DNA of 64,000 bases from Thaumasiovibrio occultus (GTDB lineage Bacteria > Pseudomonadota > Gammaproteobacteria > Enterobacterales > Vibrionaceae), in NCBI GenBank assembly GCA_019703815.1, contig AP023053.1, positions 544,995 through 608,994 of the forward strand, given 5' to 3'. The notes beneath the pieces are model-generated. The model worked only from the letters and a program-made list of their open reading frames with translations. It was not told the DNA's origin and ran no database searches. Below are positions 32,162-41,440 of this stretch, piece after piece. The translations under genes were made by a program, and so were the position numbers. Position 1 is the first letter of the stretch; each line of letters begins with the position of its first letter.

Positions 32162-32522
32162 GTATCTGTGTGTGTGATAACTGATACTATTTGGGCTGAT
32201 TGAATAATGAGACCTACGCTGAGAGCCGATACCGATCGGTGGCCAAAGGCATTGTGGCAAGAACGCCAATGTTCTTAGGCGCCAAACTCGTGCGCGCTCG
32301 GGACTATTTGGGTTTTATTACGTAAAAATGGGATGGCAACGGAACTTTTTAAGACCGAGATAGCCCTATCTTCGTTAATTGCGGCAATTCTTTGGCTCGA
32401 GCGTGTTTCTCTTCGATACATTTTGTTGTGAAATGCGTGGAAGCAACGGAAATACTGTGGTGATTTTACATTCGAAGTCGTTGTCTATTCAGTAAAATAG
32501 TCAGCACCGTATTCCACCTGCG

Positions 32523-34382
32523 ATGGCAGTTTCCAACCGGTATAGGAAGACAGCAGTGTTACACGTCATTAAGTCAATCAAAGAGCGCATCGCGTTATAT
32601 GTGTTGTTGTTCACGCTGTGTTTTACCGGCCTTTCCGTTTTCGTCCAATTCTATATCGATTACAGCCAGCAGCAGGCGCAGATCCAATCTCAGTTACTCG
32701 CTAAAATGCGCAGCAGTTTGGTGCCGCTCAGTGAGGCGCTGCAAGATCGTGAATCCCGTGAAATTGACGCCTTGCTCAGTAATATTCGTAGCTTTGATTT
32801 TGTCGATTGCGTTGAGCTGTTTGATAAAGATGGCAACAGCGTAGCGTTTAAGGGCGATGAGGAGCATAGCGATCTCACATTTTCATTTTCGCTTTACCAT
32901 GACGAGAGGGAGACCGGACTGGTTTCTATCGGCATTGATAAAATGGCGATCAGACAGTCTTTGTATGATCATGTGCTGTTGGTCATGGCGCTGAACATCA
33001 TTAAAATCGTTATTTTAGTGAGTGCGTTGCTTTGGTTGGTTACACGTATTGTCACCAATCCGTTGATCACGCTTTACGATCGTGCCAGCCGCATCAACAA
33101 AAAAGGCTCATTAACCAAAGTGGTGTTCCCTAGTGCGTTGCTGGAGCGAGGGGATGAAATTTCTCACGTTGCACAGGCGGTAACTAAGCTGCAACAGCAG
33201 GCTCGACAAGCCTTAGCCGAACAGAAAAAAGTAGAGCATCAACTACGTGTGCACCAACACCAATTAGAGTGCACAATCGCTGAACGCACTGAAGCGATCA
33301 GCAAGCAAGCAGAATTGAACAGTATTCTTGCTGAGCTGACGTTAAGTGGGATCAACAGTAAAAACGCCACCCTCAGTGACAGCATTAGCTCGGCGATTGC
33401 CTCTTTAGCGATCTTGATGGATATCGATCACGTGGCGGTACTGGAGTGTCAGGATAACACCTTAACATTGGCGCAAGTCTGGCCAGAGGTAGAGCGAAGA
33501 GAAGGCGAGATATCCGTGCAGCGCGATCAGGTGATGTTTCTTGAGCGCCATTTAATCTCGAAATCACCTCTCATCGTCGATGATATTGATACTCTTCGTG
33601 AGTTCTATGAAGATTATCGTTACTTGCGGGTACAGCTGCTTCAAGATCCGAATGTACGTTCTTTTGCGGCGTTTCCGCTCAGTGATGGTAGCGAATCATT
33701 TGGCTTACTGACGGTAGCTCGTCGTAACAATCGCTTGCCTTGGTCGAAAGAGCGCTTAGATATTCTCAACCGCTTTGCGACCGCACTGAGCGAGTTGTTC
33801 ATTCACCAAAAACATCTTAAAACGCTGTCTGAAATGCAAGAAGAGCTATTAATGCTCAATGCTCAGCTGCAAGTCAGCGCGGAAACCGATGAGCTGACTG
33901 GTTTGAGCAATCGTCGTCCGTTTCGTCGTCACCTTAAAGCGGCGTTGGCAGCGCAAGAGCAGGGTGAAGATGTCGCGCTGTTTATGCTCGATATCGACTA
34001 CTACAAGAAATTCAATGATATTTACGGCCATGTACAAGGTGACTTGGCGCTGAAATACGTCGCGGGAGCGTTACTTGATGCGTTTGAATCCCACGGACAC
34101 CATGTGGCGCGGATCGGCGGCGAGGAGTTCGCGGCGATTGCAGTGGGCATCGATCAAGATGAAGTGGTGCACATGGCGCAAGCGGCGATTGATGAAGTGG
34201 GCGCGTTACAGATCCCGCACAAAGCCAGTGAAACGGGCTTTATCAGTATCAGTATAGGCGCACATTTGATCACTTCCACCAGCGAGCCGATTTCCCGCCG
34301 TCAATGGCAAGAGTGTGCAGATGAAGCTTTGTATGCTGCCAAGACGCAAGGGCGTAATCGTGCGGTGGTCTCTTCGCGCTAG
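32523..34382 (+). CDS. Membrane diguanylate cyclase with HAMP-like, GAF and GGDEF domains
   Basis: A 619-residue protein. A membrane helix (LYVLLFTLCFTGLSVFVQFY, residues about 25-45), a periplasmic part of about 85 residues, a second helix (ALNIIKIVILVSALLWLV), a HAMP-like linker and a coiled coil follow. A GAF-type domain covers about 255-430. The GGDEF domain starts at about 455 and carries GGEEF in ARIGGEEFAA. It should make c-di-GMP in response to an envelope or cytoplasmic signal. The RxxD inhibitory site usually five residues before GGEEF is absent (FESHG). Start at ATG 32523; an upstream promoter region of about 350 bases has no gene. Confidence 0.88.
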   Translation: MAVSNRYRKTAVLHVIKSIKERIALYVLLFTLCFTGLSVFVQFYIDYSQQQAQIQSQLLAKMRSSLVPLSEALQDRESREIDALLSNIRSFDFVDCVELFDKDGNSVAFKGDEEHSDLTFSFSLYHDERETGLVSIGIDKMAIRQSLYDHVLLVMALNIIKIVILVSALLWLVTRIVTNPLITLYDRASRINKKGSLTKVVFPSALLERGDEISHVAQAVTKLQQQARQALAEQKKVEHQLRVHQHQLECTIAERTEAISKQAELNSILAELTLSGINSKNATLSDSISSAIASLAILMDIDHVAVLECQDNTLTLAQVWPEVERREGEISVQRDQVMFLERHLISKSPLIVDDIDTLREFYEDYRYLRVQLLQDPNVRSFAAFPLSDGSESFGLLTVARRNNRLPWSKERLDILNRFATALSELFIHQKHLKTLSEMQEELLMLNAQLQVSAETDELTGLSNRRPFRRHLKAALAAQEQGEDVALFMLDIDYYKKFNDIYGHVQGDLALKYVAGALLDAFESHGHHVARIGGEEFAAIAVGIDQDEVVHMAQAAIDEVGALQIPHKASETGFISISIGAHLITSTSEPISRRQWQECADEALYAAKTQGRNRAVVSSR

Positions 34383-34490
34383 CAAGCCGGCTCCGTGTTT
34401 TCCTGCCTGACGACATTCGTATCAGGCAGGTTATTGTCTTGCGTTATTTCTGGCTCCCTTTCTTGCACTTCTGCGCTATTTCACTTTCTA

Positions 34491-34552
34491 TGTTCTGTTC
34501 TGTTCTGTTCTGTTCTGTTCTGTTCTGTTCTGTTCTGTTCTGTTCTGTTCTG
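34491..34552 (+). repeat. Pentanucleotide microsatellite, 12 x TGTTC
   Basis: Twelve uninterrupted copies of TGTTC (34491-34550) plus TG. It lies between the 3' ends of the convergent cyclase and OLD-family genes. A 5-base unit makes length changes by slippage very likely. A frame through it (34395-34745) is open but shows no sign of being a gene. Confidence 0.93.
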
Positions 34553-34596
34553 GGCGTTAGGTGCGTTGGCGTTAAGTCAGTTCGTTATTGACCATG

Positions 34597-36222
34597 TTAA
34601 GCCTGCGCTCGGGCCATCGCGACGAGGCGTTTCAACGTCCAGCGTAGCAGGACAGGCACAAAGTCACTGCCAAACTGTTCGGTATACTCGACGACGGCTA
34701 AGGCCACATCGGGCTTGGCGTTTTTCTTTAACGCTTTGGCGATGATCCGTTTGGGCGTCAGCGGTGAGCCTTCTGGTACACCGGCAAGCTGTTTGAACAG
34801 TGGTTCATAGCCGTTTTTATACAAGAAATGCTCGATATCTCGGGCGGGGAGTTTGGTGAGCCGCATGTTGGACATGTTGGGGCCGGCCAGTTGCTCAGCT
34901 TGATGGGCATACTTTTGTCCTGCCATATCGCCGTCTGAAATCATGTGCCATTCAATCCCCAGCAACTTGGCCGTCTTGACTAAGGGTTTGAGGCCACTTT
35001 GGGCAAAATCAATCAGTTGGATCCCTTCGCTTGGCAGGTGATAACCCAGTAACTTCGCTAATTCTGAAAATAGCCAAACCTCGGTTTCACCTTCCACCAG
35101 TAGCCAGCATCGCGCAAACAGGGCGTTAGGGCGATGATAGCGCACATGGAAATAGACCCGTCGTCGCTGCTCATCAGACAACGCGCGTGGTGGAAGGCTA
35201 AAAACCCGCAATCCATCCGGATGACGCTGTAACTTTCTTAGCGACTCCAGTGGCATCGCACCGAGCAATTCAGCGCTGTTGGTGGTGATGACCTGTTGTA
35301 CGGGAAGCTGGGTAAAGAAACGCCATGCCTGCTGTAACATTGTGGGGTGCAAACGCCCTTCGGGATCTTCAAGTAGCAAAATGGGCCGAGATAACCGTTT
35401 GAGCGTCACCGGCCCGCGCGCACGAATATAGGCGTTGAGCAAGCCAATCATCAGTAACTTTTGCTGTTTACTGAAGCTGTTTTGGTTAAGCCACATTAAC
35501 GGGGTTTGACTATCGCTCTTGAATACATGGCGTTCGGTTTGATGGCGATTATGGGGCGTAAAGGCAAAATAGTGTTCGATCAGAGTATGCAGCGCGTTGA
35601 TACTGCTTTTGAGCTCTCCGTCGTTAACGTGGCCCGGTGTAGTGAGCAGTCGGCGGCAGGTATTGTTTAAGCGCTTGGCCAAGCGTTCATGGGTAATTGA
35701 GCGATGGCCATTTTCGAGCTCGATATTGCGCAGCCGTCTTGCATCTCGGATCCGCACTAGCGGGTGAAGCGAGCGAATACGGGAAAAAATAGCCAGTGGT
35801 TCGTCACAGGCGAGGGGATTGCCATGGTGGTCGAGAAAATGGCGCTGGGTGGTGATTTTTCCCGAGGCATGTTGTTGGGCAGAGATCGCCATACAGAGCT
35901 GGCGACCGGTGTCGGTGGCACACCAAAATGTCGAAAACGCGCGATAGCGTTGTAGGTGCGATTCACCTTCATAATCTTCATGCCAGATCAACGCAATGGT
36001 GAGCGAATGGCTTGGTTGGTGCTTTTGAATATGGTCGAGATAAAAATCGCTTTGTTTGAAGGCGTAGTTGTCGATATGTGGTGAAAGCAGGATATCTAGT
36101 GCATCAAGCAGGGATGATTTACCCCACGCGTTTTCCCCAAGCAAGACAGATAAGTTGTCAAAAGGCAACGATAGCCGTTTAATGCCGCGGAAATTCGATA
36201 TTTCAACCCGAGCTAACTGCAT
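34597..36222 (-). CDS. OLD-family ATP-dependent nuclease (YbjD-like)
   Basis: A 541-residue protein with an SMC/RecF-like ATPase: MQLARVEISNFRGIKRL, Walker A LGENAWGKSSLLDALD (about 31-46), signature and Walker B in ILLLEDPEGRLHPTML. A TOPRIM nuclease domain follows (CWLLVEGETEVWLFSELAKL, with acidic DGDMAGQK further on). OLD proteins are DNA nucleases; some defend against phage (P2 OLD, Gabija GajA). A lone YbjD-like gene as here has no known job. No UvrD-like gajB partner is next to it. The gene seems complete. Confidence 0.85.
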   Translation of the reverse strand: MQLARVEISNFRGIKRLSLPFDNLSVLLGENAWGKSSLLDALDILLSPHIDNYAFKQSDFYLDHIQKHQPSHSLTIALIWHEDYEGESHLQRYRAFSTFWCATDTGRQLCMAISAQQHASGKITTQRHFLDHHGNPLACDEPLAIFSRIRSLHPLVRIRDARRLRNIELENGHRSITHERLAKRLNNTCRRLLTTPGHVNDGELKSSINALHTLIEHYFAFTPHNRHQTERHVFKSDSQTPLMWLNQNSFSKQQKLLMIGLLNAYIRARGPVTLKRLSRPILLLEDPEGRLHPTMLQQAWRFFTQLPVQQVITTNSAELLGAMPLESLRKLQRHPDGLRVFSLPPRALSDEQRRRVYFHVRYHRPNALFARCWLLVEGETEVWLFSELAKLLGYHLPSEGIQLIDFAQSGLKPLVKTAKLLGIEWHMISDGDMAGQKYAHQAEQLAGPNMSNMRLTKLPARDIEHFLYKNGYEPLFKQLAGVPEGSPLTPKRIIAKALKKNAKPDVALAVVEYTEQFGSDFVPVLLRWTLKRLVAMARAQA

Positions 36223-36294
36223 AACACCTCCTTTTTCTAGAGATTAACTCATAGTCCAAGGGGGTGTTACAGTCAGCTTCACAAAATTGTCTAA

Positions 36295-36915
36295 TTAACC
36301 AACCGCGAGCCAGACACCAACGAGCATCATCATCGACCCTGCGATCCGGTTCATCAACACTACATTGTTGTTGCGCATTAGGAGCTTACGCAAAGTTCGC
36401 CCGCCGTAGGCATAGATCAACAGGCACATAAATTCAAGACAGAGAATAATGCTAATCAGCAGAGTCGCTTGAGGCAGTAAATCAGCGCCCGCGACAATAA
36501 AAGGTGGTAGCAACGACACCATAAACGCCCAGCCTTTCGGGTTGGCAATGGCGGTCACGAAACCTTGGATGATCAACGCTTTGTTGGTGACCCGTTGCTG
36601 GTTTTGGTCATCGAGATTGATCGCCATTTTGCCTTTCGACAACCACATCTGCACGCCTAAGTAGAGGATGTACGCACCGCCAACGTATTTGAACATCTCA
36701 AATAGCGCCGGTTTGCTGAGTAAAAGGGCTGACACCCCAATGAGCGCCGCGCCAGACACAATCGTTACGCCGACCAGCTCTCCTAACATCATCCAGAGTG
36801 TGCGGCGCACACCAATCGTCATACCTAAGGTCATGGCTAATGACATGCAGAGTCCCGGGGTAACGGAAACAGCGAAAAAAGTGGGGATAAACAGAAGCAG
36901 GGTTGCGTTTTCCAT
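36295..36915 (-). CDS. LysE/RhtB-family amino-acid exporter
   Basis: A 206-residue inner-membrane protein with six hydrophobic segments and the LysE-family start FIPTFFAVSVTPGLCMSLAM, with the P-G-P-like 'TPG' motif, then 'GYILYLG'-like YVGGAYILYLGVQMW. Members export amino acids or homoserine lactones; the substrate cannot be read from sequence. Single gene with a 240-base upstream spacer. Confidence 0.85.
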   Translation of the reverse strand: MENATLLLFIPTFFAVSVTPGLCMSLAMTLGMTIGVRRTLWMMLGELVGVTIVSGAALIGVSALLLSKPALFEMFKYVGGAYILYLGVQMWLSKGKMAINLDDQNQQRVTNKALIIQGFVTAIANPKGWAFMVSLLPPFIVAGADLLPQATLLISIILCLEFMCLLIYAYGGRTLRKLLMRNNNVVLMNRIAGSMMMLVGVWLAVG

Positions 36916-37153
36916 AGGGTGTTAAACGTTGCAGCAATAGGGTAAGAGGCGGTTATTGTAATAAGTCTGGTGGATTTTCCCTATCAATTTTAGAGGTATT
37001 TATGCCAGTAGGTGAGAATCATAGCGATTAATCGTATAACACAGAGTGTTCCCGCTATATTGAAATGTCTGAGCCTTTGTAAGACACTCATGCTTTGCAC
37101 CACGTTATACTCGTTATGCGCGGTTGGCATCGGAAATTGCACTAAGGAAATGG

Positions 37154-38797
37154 ATGAAAGACACGTTTATTTTAAATATCGCTCATATTAATGACAGCCA
37201 CTCAAACTTCGCTACCAGCGCGGTGAATATGAACTTGAACGGCTTACCGCGTTCAGTGCAGTGTGGCGGTCTAGGTTTAGTGGCTAGCGCGTTGGCTGAA
37301 GCTCGCGCCGAGCATGCTGACCAACCTTTTCTTTTTCTTGATGCCGGTGACAGTTTCCAAGGCTCGCTGTACTTTTCGATGTACAAGGGAGCGTTAAATG
37401 CAGATATGCACAACGCTCTAAAACCAGATGCATTTTTGTTGGGTAATCATGAATTTGATTTGGGCAATGAATTAGCCCTTAAATTTGTGAATGCGCTTGA
37501 CTGTCCGGTGCTGGCGGGTAATTGGGATGTCTCATCGTTGCCGAGCATGCCTGAGAATTTGATCAGTTTTGATACGGAGCGTGGAATTGGCCGTTATCTG
37601 GTGCGTGAATTCGGCGAGCATCGCGTCGCCATCATGGGGATCACCCTCGATAACATGGCAGATATTGCACATCCTTCACCACAAACGCCGTTTTTAGATG
37701 TCGTCACGACGCTGCGCGCGATGGTAGCAGAAGCAAAGCAGCAGGGAATTGATAATATTATCGTTCTTAGCCACTTGGGCTACAGCCGCGATCAGCAATT
37801 AGCGCAGGAAGTGGGCGGGATCAGCGCTATTTTTGGCGGCCATAGCCATACGTGGCAGGGGGACTTTTCCCAACTCGGTTTGCCTAACGCCGAACCCTAC
37901 GGTAAGCGTGTCGGAGATACCTTGATCTTCCAAGCGGGTTGTAATGGCTTGTTGCTTGGACAAGCCCAACTTGCCTTTGCGGCGTCTGGCCGTGCCGAGC
38001 TGCGCAGTGGCGCGGCGAAACTGCTCATCAGTACCGAACAAGTCATGGCGGCGGATTTTCATCAGCAGCTACGAGCGCATCCGCTGGTTTGGATGGGTAA
38101 GCGCCACCAAGCGATCAAAAAGCTATTGCAGCCCTACGAGCAGAAAATTGCCGATATCGCTCAAGAAAACATCGCCGAGGCGCAACGCTGGTTACGTCAC
38201 ATTCGGGTGCCTAATGATGATCTGTCGAGCGAAGTGGCACCGCTCGTGTGTGACGCTTTTGTATGGCAAGCCCGCGAGCGCGGGATGCATGTGGATGCGG
38301 CGATGCATAATGCTGGCGGCGTGCGGGTCGATGTGGCAAAAGGTAACCTAACCGCTGGAGACATTGCCGGAAGACTGTTGCCGTTTGCCATTGATATTGT
38401 CCGTTATCAAGTGCGTGGCAGCCAATTGCGTGACGCGTTAGAAGGCGCAATCAACAATGCGCTCGGCTTGGTGGAAACCAGTAGTGGCGATGGCAGTTTT
38501 CCTTACACTTCGCACCTGCGCTACACCTTCAAACGCTCGATGCCGGAAGGTGAGCGGATCATCTCGCTAGAGCTTTTTCGCAATTCCGAGTGGGTGCCGG
38601 TCGCAGACGACGAACTTTATTGGATGGTCTCGTCCAGTTATACCGCTTTAGGTAAAGAAGGTTATGACGCCTTGCTTTGCGCAGTCACACCGCCTGAATC
38701 AATAGGGGTGACCATGTCTGATGCGTTTGTTGGTTTTGCCCGCAAACACGGCGTGCTGGATGCGCCTAAAGTTAGGCTTGCTCAACTCATTGATTAA
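37154..38797 (+). CDS. 5'-nucleotidase-like bimetal phosphatase (UshA/CpdB family)
   Basis: A 547-residue protein with an N-terminal calcineurin-type metallophosphatase domain (IAHINDSHSNF; LDAGDSFQGS; LLGNHEFDLG; VLSHLGYSRDQ; FGGHSHTW, the metal ligands). The C-terminal 5'-nucleotidase domain (about residues 340-520) has NAGGVRVDVAKG and GSFPYTSHLRY. Unlike UshA it has no signal peptide, so it should act in the cytoplasm. ATG 37154 is chosen because AAGGA precedes it. The substrate (nucleotides or a related phosphoester) is not certain. Confidence 0.85.
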   Translation: MKDTFILNIAHINDSHSNFATSAVNMNLNGLPRSVQCGGLGLVASALAEARAEHADQPFLFLDAGDSFQGSLYFSMYKGALNADMHNALKPDAFLLGNHEFDLGNELALKFVNALDCPVLAGNWDVSSLPSMPENLISFDTERGIGRYLVREFGEHRVAIMGITLDNMADIAHPSPQTPFLDVVTTLRAMVAEAKQQGIDNIIVLSHLGYSRDQQLAQEVGGISAIFGGHSHTWQGDFSQLGLPNAEPYGKRVGDTLIFQAGCNGLLLGQAQLAFAASGRAELRSGAAKLLISTEQVMAADFHQQLRAHPLVWMGKRHQAIKKLLQPYEQKIADIAQENIAEAQRWLRHIRVPNDDLSSEVAPLVCDAFVWQARERGMHVDAAMHNAGGVRVDVAKGNLTAGDIAGRLLPFAIDIVRYQVRGSQLRDALEGAINNALGLVETSSGDGSFPYTSHLRYTFKRSMPEGERIISLELFRNSEWVPVADDELYWMVSSSYTALGKEGYDALLCAVTPPESIGVTMSDAFVGFARKHGVLDAPKVRLAQLID

Positions 38798-38905
38798 TTG
38801 ACCTTTTACTAACATATTTTTGACCGAATCTTGGTATTCATTTTGCATCATCGTTGGCAGTTGTCGAATGTCGTGATGTTCAATTGAATACCAAGGAGAA
38901 TCGGT

Positions 38906-38998
38906 ATGCAGCAAAGAGATTGGCTGGATGTGCTAATGGTGATGGTTTGGGTTGGTGCTTGGGTTGGCTTAGTCGTTTTTATGCCGGGACTGACCTAA
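38906..38998 (+). CDS. Thirty-residue membrane mini-protein
   Basis: ATG at 38906 follows AAGGAG at 7 bases and opens 30 codons (MQQRDWLDVLMVMVWVGAWV, then GLVVFMPGLT). It is a single Trp- and Val-rich hydrophobic helix with a short polar N-terminus. Small single-helix proteins like this often regulate a membrane enzyme or transporter. No known family is recognised. The strong ribosome site argues that it is real. Confidence 0.55.
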   Translation: MQQRDWLDVLMVMVWVGAWVGLVVFMPGLT

Positions 38999-39313
38999 CG
39001 GCGCCTGATGGTATTGTTCGTGATGTGCAGTGTGGTGGTGGCGTCTGTTAACTGAAATAGCGCTAATTGGCTGGAACGGCAGGAATGAAAGCAAGTGCTT
39101 TGACCAAGTATGTTTGATTGGGCTAGATCGCGACAGTGAGCTCGCTTTCACTACCGACGTTTACTCACCACCGACCTACTTATCACCGACTGACATTTGC
39201 GGAGCCTTACTCATTACCAAGTGTGATCAGCTCGAATCTCGCTTACCACGCTTTCTTCGCGAGTGGTGCCATGTTCTTGCGCATTCTTTAGCTGAGTTGT
39301 AGCTCATCAACCA
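38999..39313. other. Intergenic stretch, no convincing gene
   Basis: About 315 bases between the mini-protein and the transporter gene stop. An open frame from 39030 to 39302 exists, but it has no ribosome site and an odd composition, so it is not called. Confidence 0.4.
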
Positions 39314-40231
39314 TTAATTTTCCGCATAACTAGGCTTGCGATAGAGTTGCCGGATCAATAAAGGTTGCAGATAGATAGGAATTTGCAGTGCGCCAATGAG
39401 AAAGAGATATTCACTGCCCAAATAACTCCCTGCAACGGTCCATGTCAGCAATACATTGCGATTGCCGGAGGTGATTGCCGCAGTCAGCGCCGCCGCTATG
39501 CCGTGAGACCAGTAAAATCCCAGCGCGACTAGAAAGAACACCCCGCAGATGACAAACGCTAAAGCAAGGTAGCCAAGTCCTTGGCCGATGGAATCATCAA
39601 ACGCGGAGCGAAATTGCCCAACCAAACCAAGTGGAAACGCGAAGACTAGTACGATAGGAAAATGGGCGATCCGTTGATGGTATTGTTGTAATTGCGGCGC
39701 GGGAACATAACGATAGAGCAGCGCCGAAATCCCCATGGGCATGATGATAAAGATCAGTAAGCGAGCGAAGTAGGTGGTGAGATCGAGGGAAATACCATCG
39801 CCTTGCAAAATAAGTAAAAACACAAATAAAGCGAGCGGCATGATTAAGGTCGAGGCGATAGTTGTTGCCGCACTCGGGATCGCATCTAATCCCAATGATC
39901 GGACAATGGCAGGGGTTGCGAACAGCGATCCGGTGACGCCAACTGCGATCAGTGCGAGCGTCATATCCGCGCTGGCCCCAAATAATGTCGCACCAAGCCA
40001 AAGCAACAGAGGCAGCGCGATACCGTGCAATAGGGCGTACTTCCACGTCGAGGCTTGGCCGAGGTAGCGCAAAACCTGCGATTGCTCCATACCGGTAAGG
40101 GTAAACAGCATCAGAAAAAACAAAATAGCCGGTAACCAAGGGAAAATGAGCGCCGACAGTGCAGGAAAGACAAAACCCACTCCTGCCGCGACGAACAATA
40201 ACCATGAGCTATTTTTTGCGATCCATCCCAT
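39314..40231 (-). CDS. Bile acid:sodium symporter (BASS)-type transporter
   Basis: A 305-residue protein with about nine or ten membrane helices, including ALSALIFPWLPAILFFLMLF and a glycine-rich segment (ALIAVGVTGSLFATPAIVRS). A conserved late motif (AITSGNRNVLLTWTVAG) corresponds to the GNR/NxxL region of BASS/arsenite-type carriers. It is probably a secondary transporter of an organic anion; the substrate is unknown. Single gene. Confidence 0.7.
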   Translation of the reverse strand: MGWIAKNSSWLLFVAAGVGFVFPALSALIFPWLPAILFFLMLFTLTGMEQSQVLRYLGQASTWKYALLHGIALPLLLWLGATLFGASADMTLALIAVGVTGSLFATPAIVRSLGLDAIPSAATTIASTLIMPLALFVFLLILQGDGISLDLTTYFARLLIFIIMPMGISALLYRYVPAPQLQQYHQRIAHFPIVLVFAFPLGLVGQFRSAFDDSIGQGLGYLALAFVICGVFFLVALGFYWSHGIAAALTAAITSGNRNVLLTWTVAGSYLGSEYLFLIGALQIPIYLQPLLIRQLYRKPSYAEN

Positions 40232-40551
40232 TTTTGTTTTCCTAATCCCCGAGCTTTGTTACCACAATGTAATCACGACAATCGTCGAGTCGCAATGGAA
40301 AATTATCTATTGAATGAAATTAGATATTTTTCGACTGTGTATTCATCAATAGCAAGTACGGATGCATATTTCTCAGTTTGGATTTGTTGGGTAATGTTAA
40401 ATAAAAGTGCATTATAAATACTAATGCGAAAGGGGAGGAATTGTCATTTTTCAGCCACAGAGCGCCCGCGCTAAAATTTTATTAAATGAGTGGGTTAGAT
40501 TTACTTTTCCCAACTATCTATTTACCAACTTTGATAAATCGAGAGGCAGTT
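40232..40551. promoter_or_regulatory. Divergent promoter region
   Basis: A 320-base AT-rich spacer between divergent genes (transporter and 40552 gene). It should hold both promoters; no repeats or RNA gene recognised. An upstream in-frame ATG at 40486 has no ribosome site. Confidence 0.4.
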
Positions 40552-40734
40552 ATGGCACAGTTAGCGCAGTTCGACTACCCGCAAACCGCACCACAGCCAA
40601 CAGCAAAAACCTATGCGCTGAATATCAAAGGATTATGGGCACATATCAAGGATGTGTTTACGTTACCTGCTGAACCGCGCGAAATCGATCCTGCGGCGCT
40701 ATCGGATCATATGCGTCGTGATTTAGGTATTTAA
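40552..40734 (+). CDS. Small hypothetical protein
   Basis: A 60-residue soluble protein starting MAQLAQFDYPQ, with GAGG 7 bases upstream of the ATG. The C-terminus (ALSDHMRRDLGI) resembles the end of DUF1127-type small proteins, though the rest does not clearly match. Monocistronic by spacing. Confidence 0.6.
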   Translation: MAQLAQFDYPQTAPQPTAKTYALNIKGLWAHIKDVFTLPAEPREIDPAALSDHMRRDLGI

Positions 40735-40915
40735 ACCAGTGGATCGTTGTTGACGTTGCCCTTTGAAAAATTCGTGCAGATTCGTGTGTCAAATTAGCCT
40801 AAACAGCGGATTAAACCCGGTGCAAAACCGTGTGTTAACCCAAGCATCAAACAAAGTGCTATTTGCCTAAAGGCGTGGCACTATTAAGCCCAGTTAGAAT
40901 TTGCGGAGAATGGCA

Positions 40916-41194
40916 ATGGGCTTTTTTTCAAAATTGTTTGGCTTGGGCAGTGCAGAGGCTGCGTCGGTTGAGGTAGAGCCTACCGAATATAAAGGTTATT
41001 TGATTTACCCTGAGCCGATTAGCGAAGGGAGTCAGTACCGGTTAGCGGGTCGCATCTGTAAAGAGATTGACGGCGAGTTATTAACGCATCGCTTTATTCG
41101 CTCGGATGTGTTGCCAACTGAAGACGATGCGATTTCATTTATGCTGACTAAGGCGCAAATGTTTATCGATCAGACTGGCGATAAGATGTTTTAA
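40916..41194 (+). CDS. HlyU-family small protein
   Basis: A 92-residue protein starting MGFFSKLFGLG and continuing with EYKGYLIYPEPISEGSQYR, AGRICKEIDGE and HRFIRSD, then KAQMFIDQTGDKMF. This is the conserved pattern of the HlyU (PF10115-type) family of marine gammaproteobacteria. The name comes from a supposed activator role. It has no HTH and is distinct from the ArsR-type HlyU regulator of Vibrio; its true role is unclear. GGAG lies 8 bases before ATG 40916. Confidence 0.8.
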   Translation: MGFFSKLFGLGSAEAASVEVEPTEYKGYLIYPEPISEGSQYRLAGRICKEIDGELLTHRFIRSDVLPTEDDAISFMLTKAQMFIDQTGDKMF

Positions 41195-41440
41195 ATCCCG
41201 CCAATATATTGCCTATCTATTAAAAGACAGCTTTGTGCTGTCTTTTTGCGTTTATTTGCCTTTGAAATTTCAACTTAGGCTAACGCAATCACGCTCTCGT
41301 CGCCCTTTAACTTGATGTCTCTTGGCATCGCTTCGTATTAATCGTTTGATTTTTCTGGGCTGTACTACACTCGATCTGGAATGCGTTGAAGTTTTGCGTC
41401 ACTAAAAATGAGCGATCTGAAGATGATTCAGGGAGGAGCG

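Noticed and set aside
34395-34745. 116-codon frame through the TGTTC microsatellite
   Set aside because: No ribosome site. The repeat translates to a Cys/Ser/Val/Leu/Phe string, and its end overlaps the OLD-family gene antisense. Kept only as a repeat.
39030-39302. 90-codon frame near the BASS transporter gene
   Set aside because: GTG start inside a TGG run, no ribosome site and an unconvincing composition.
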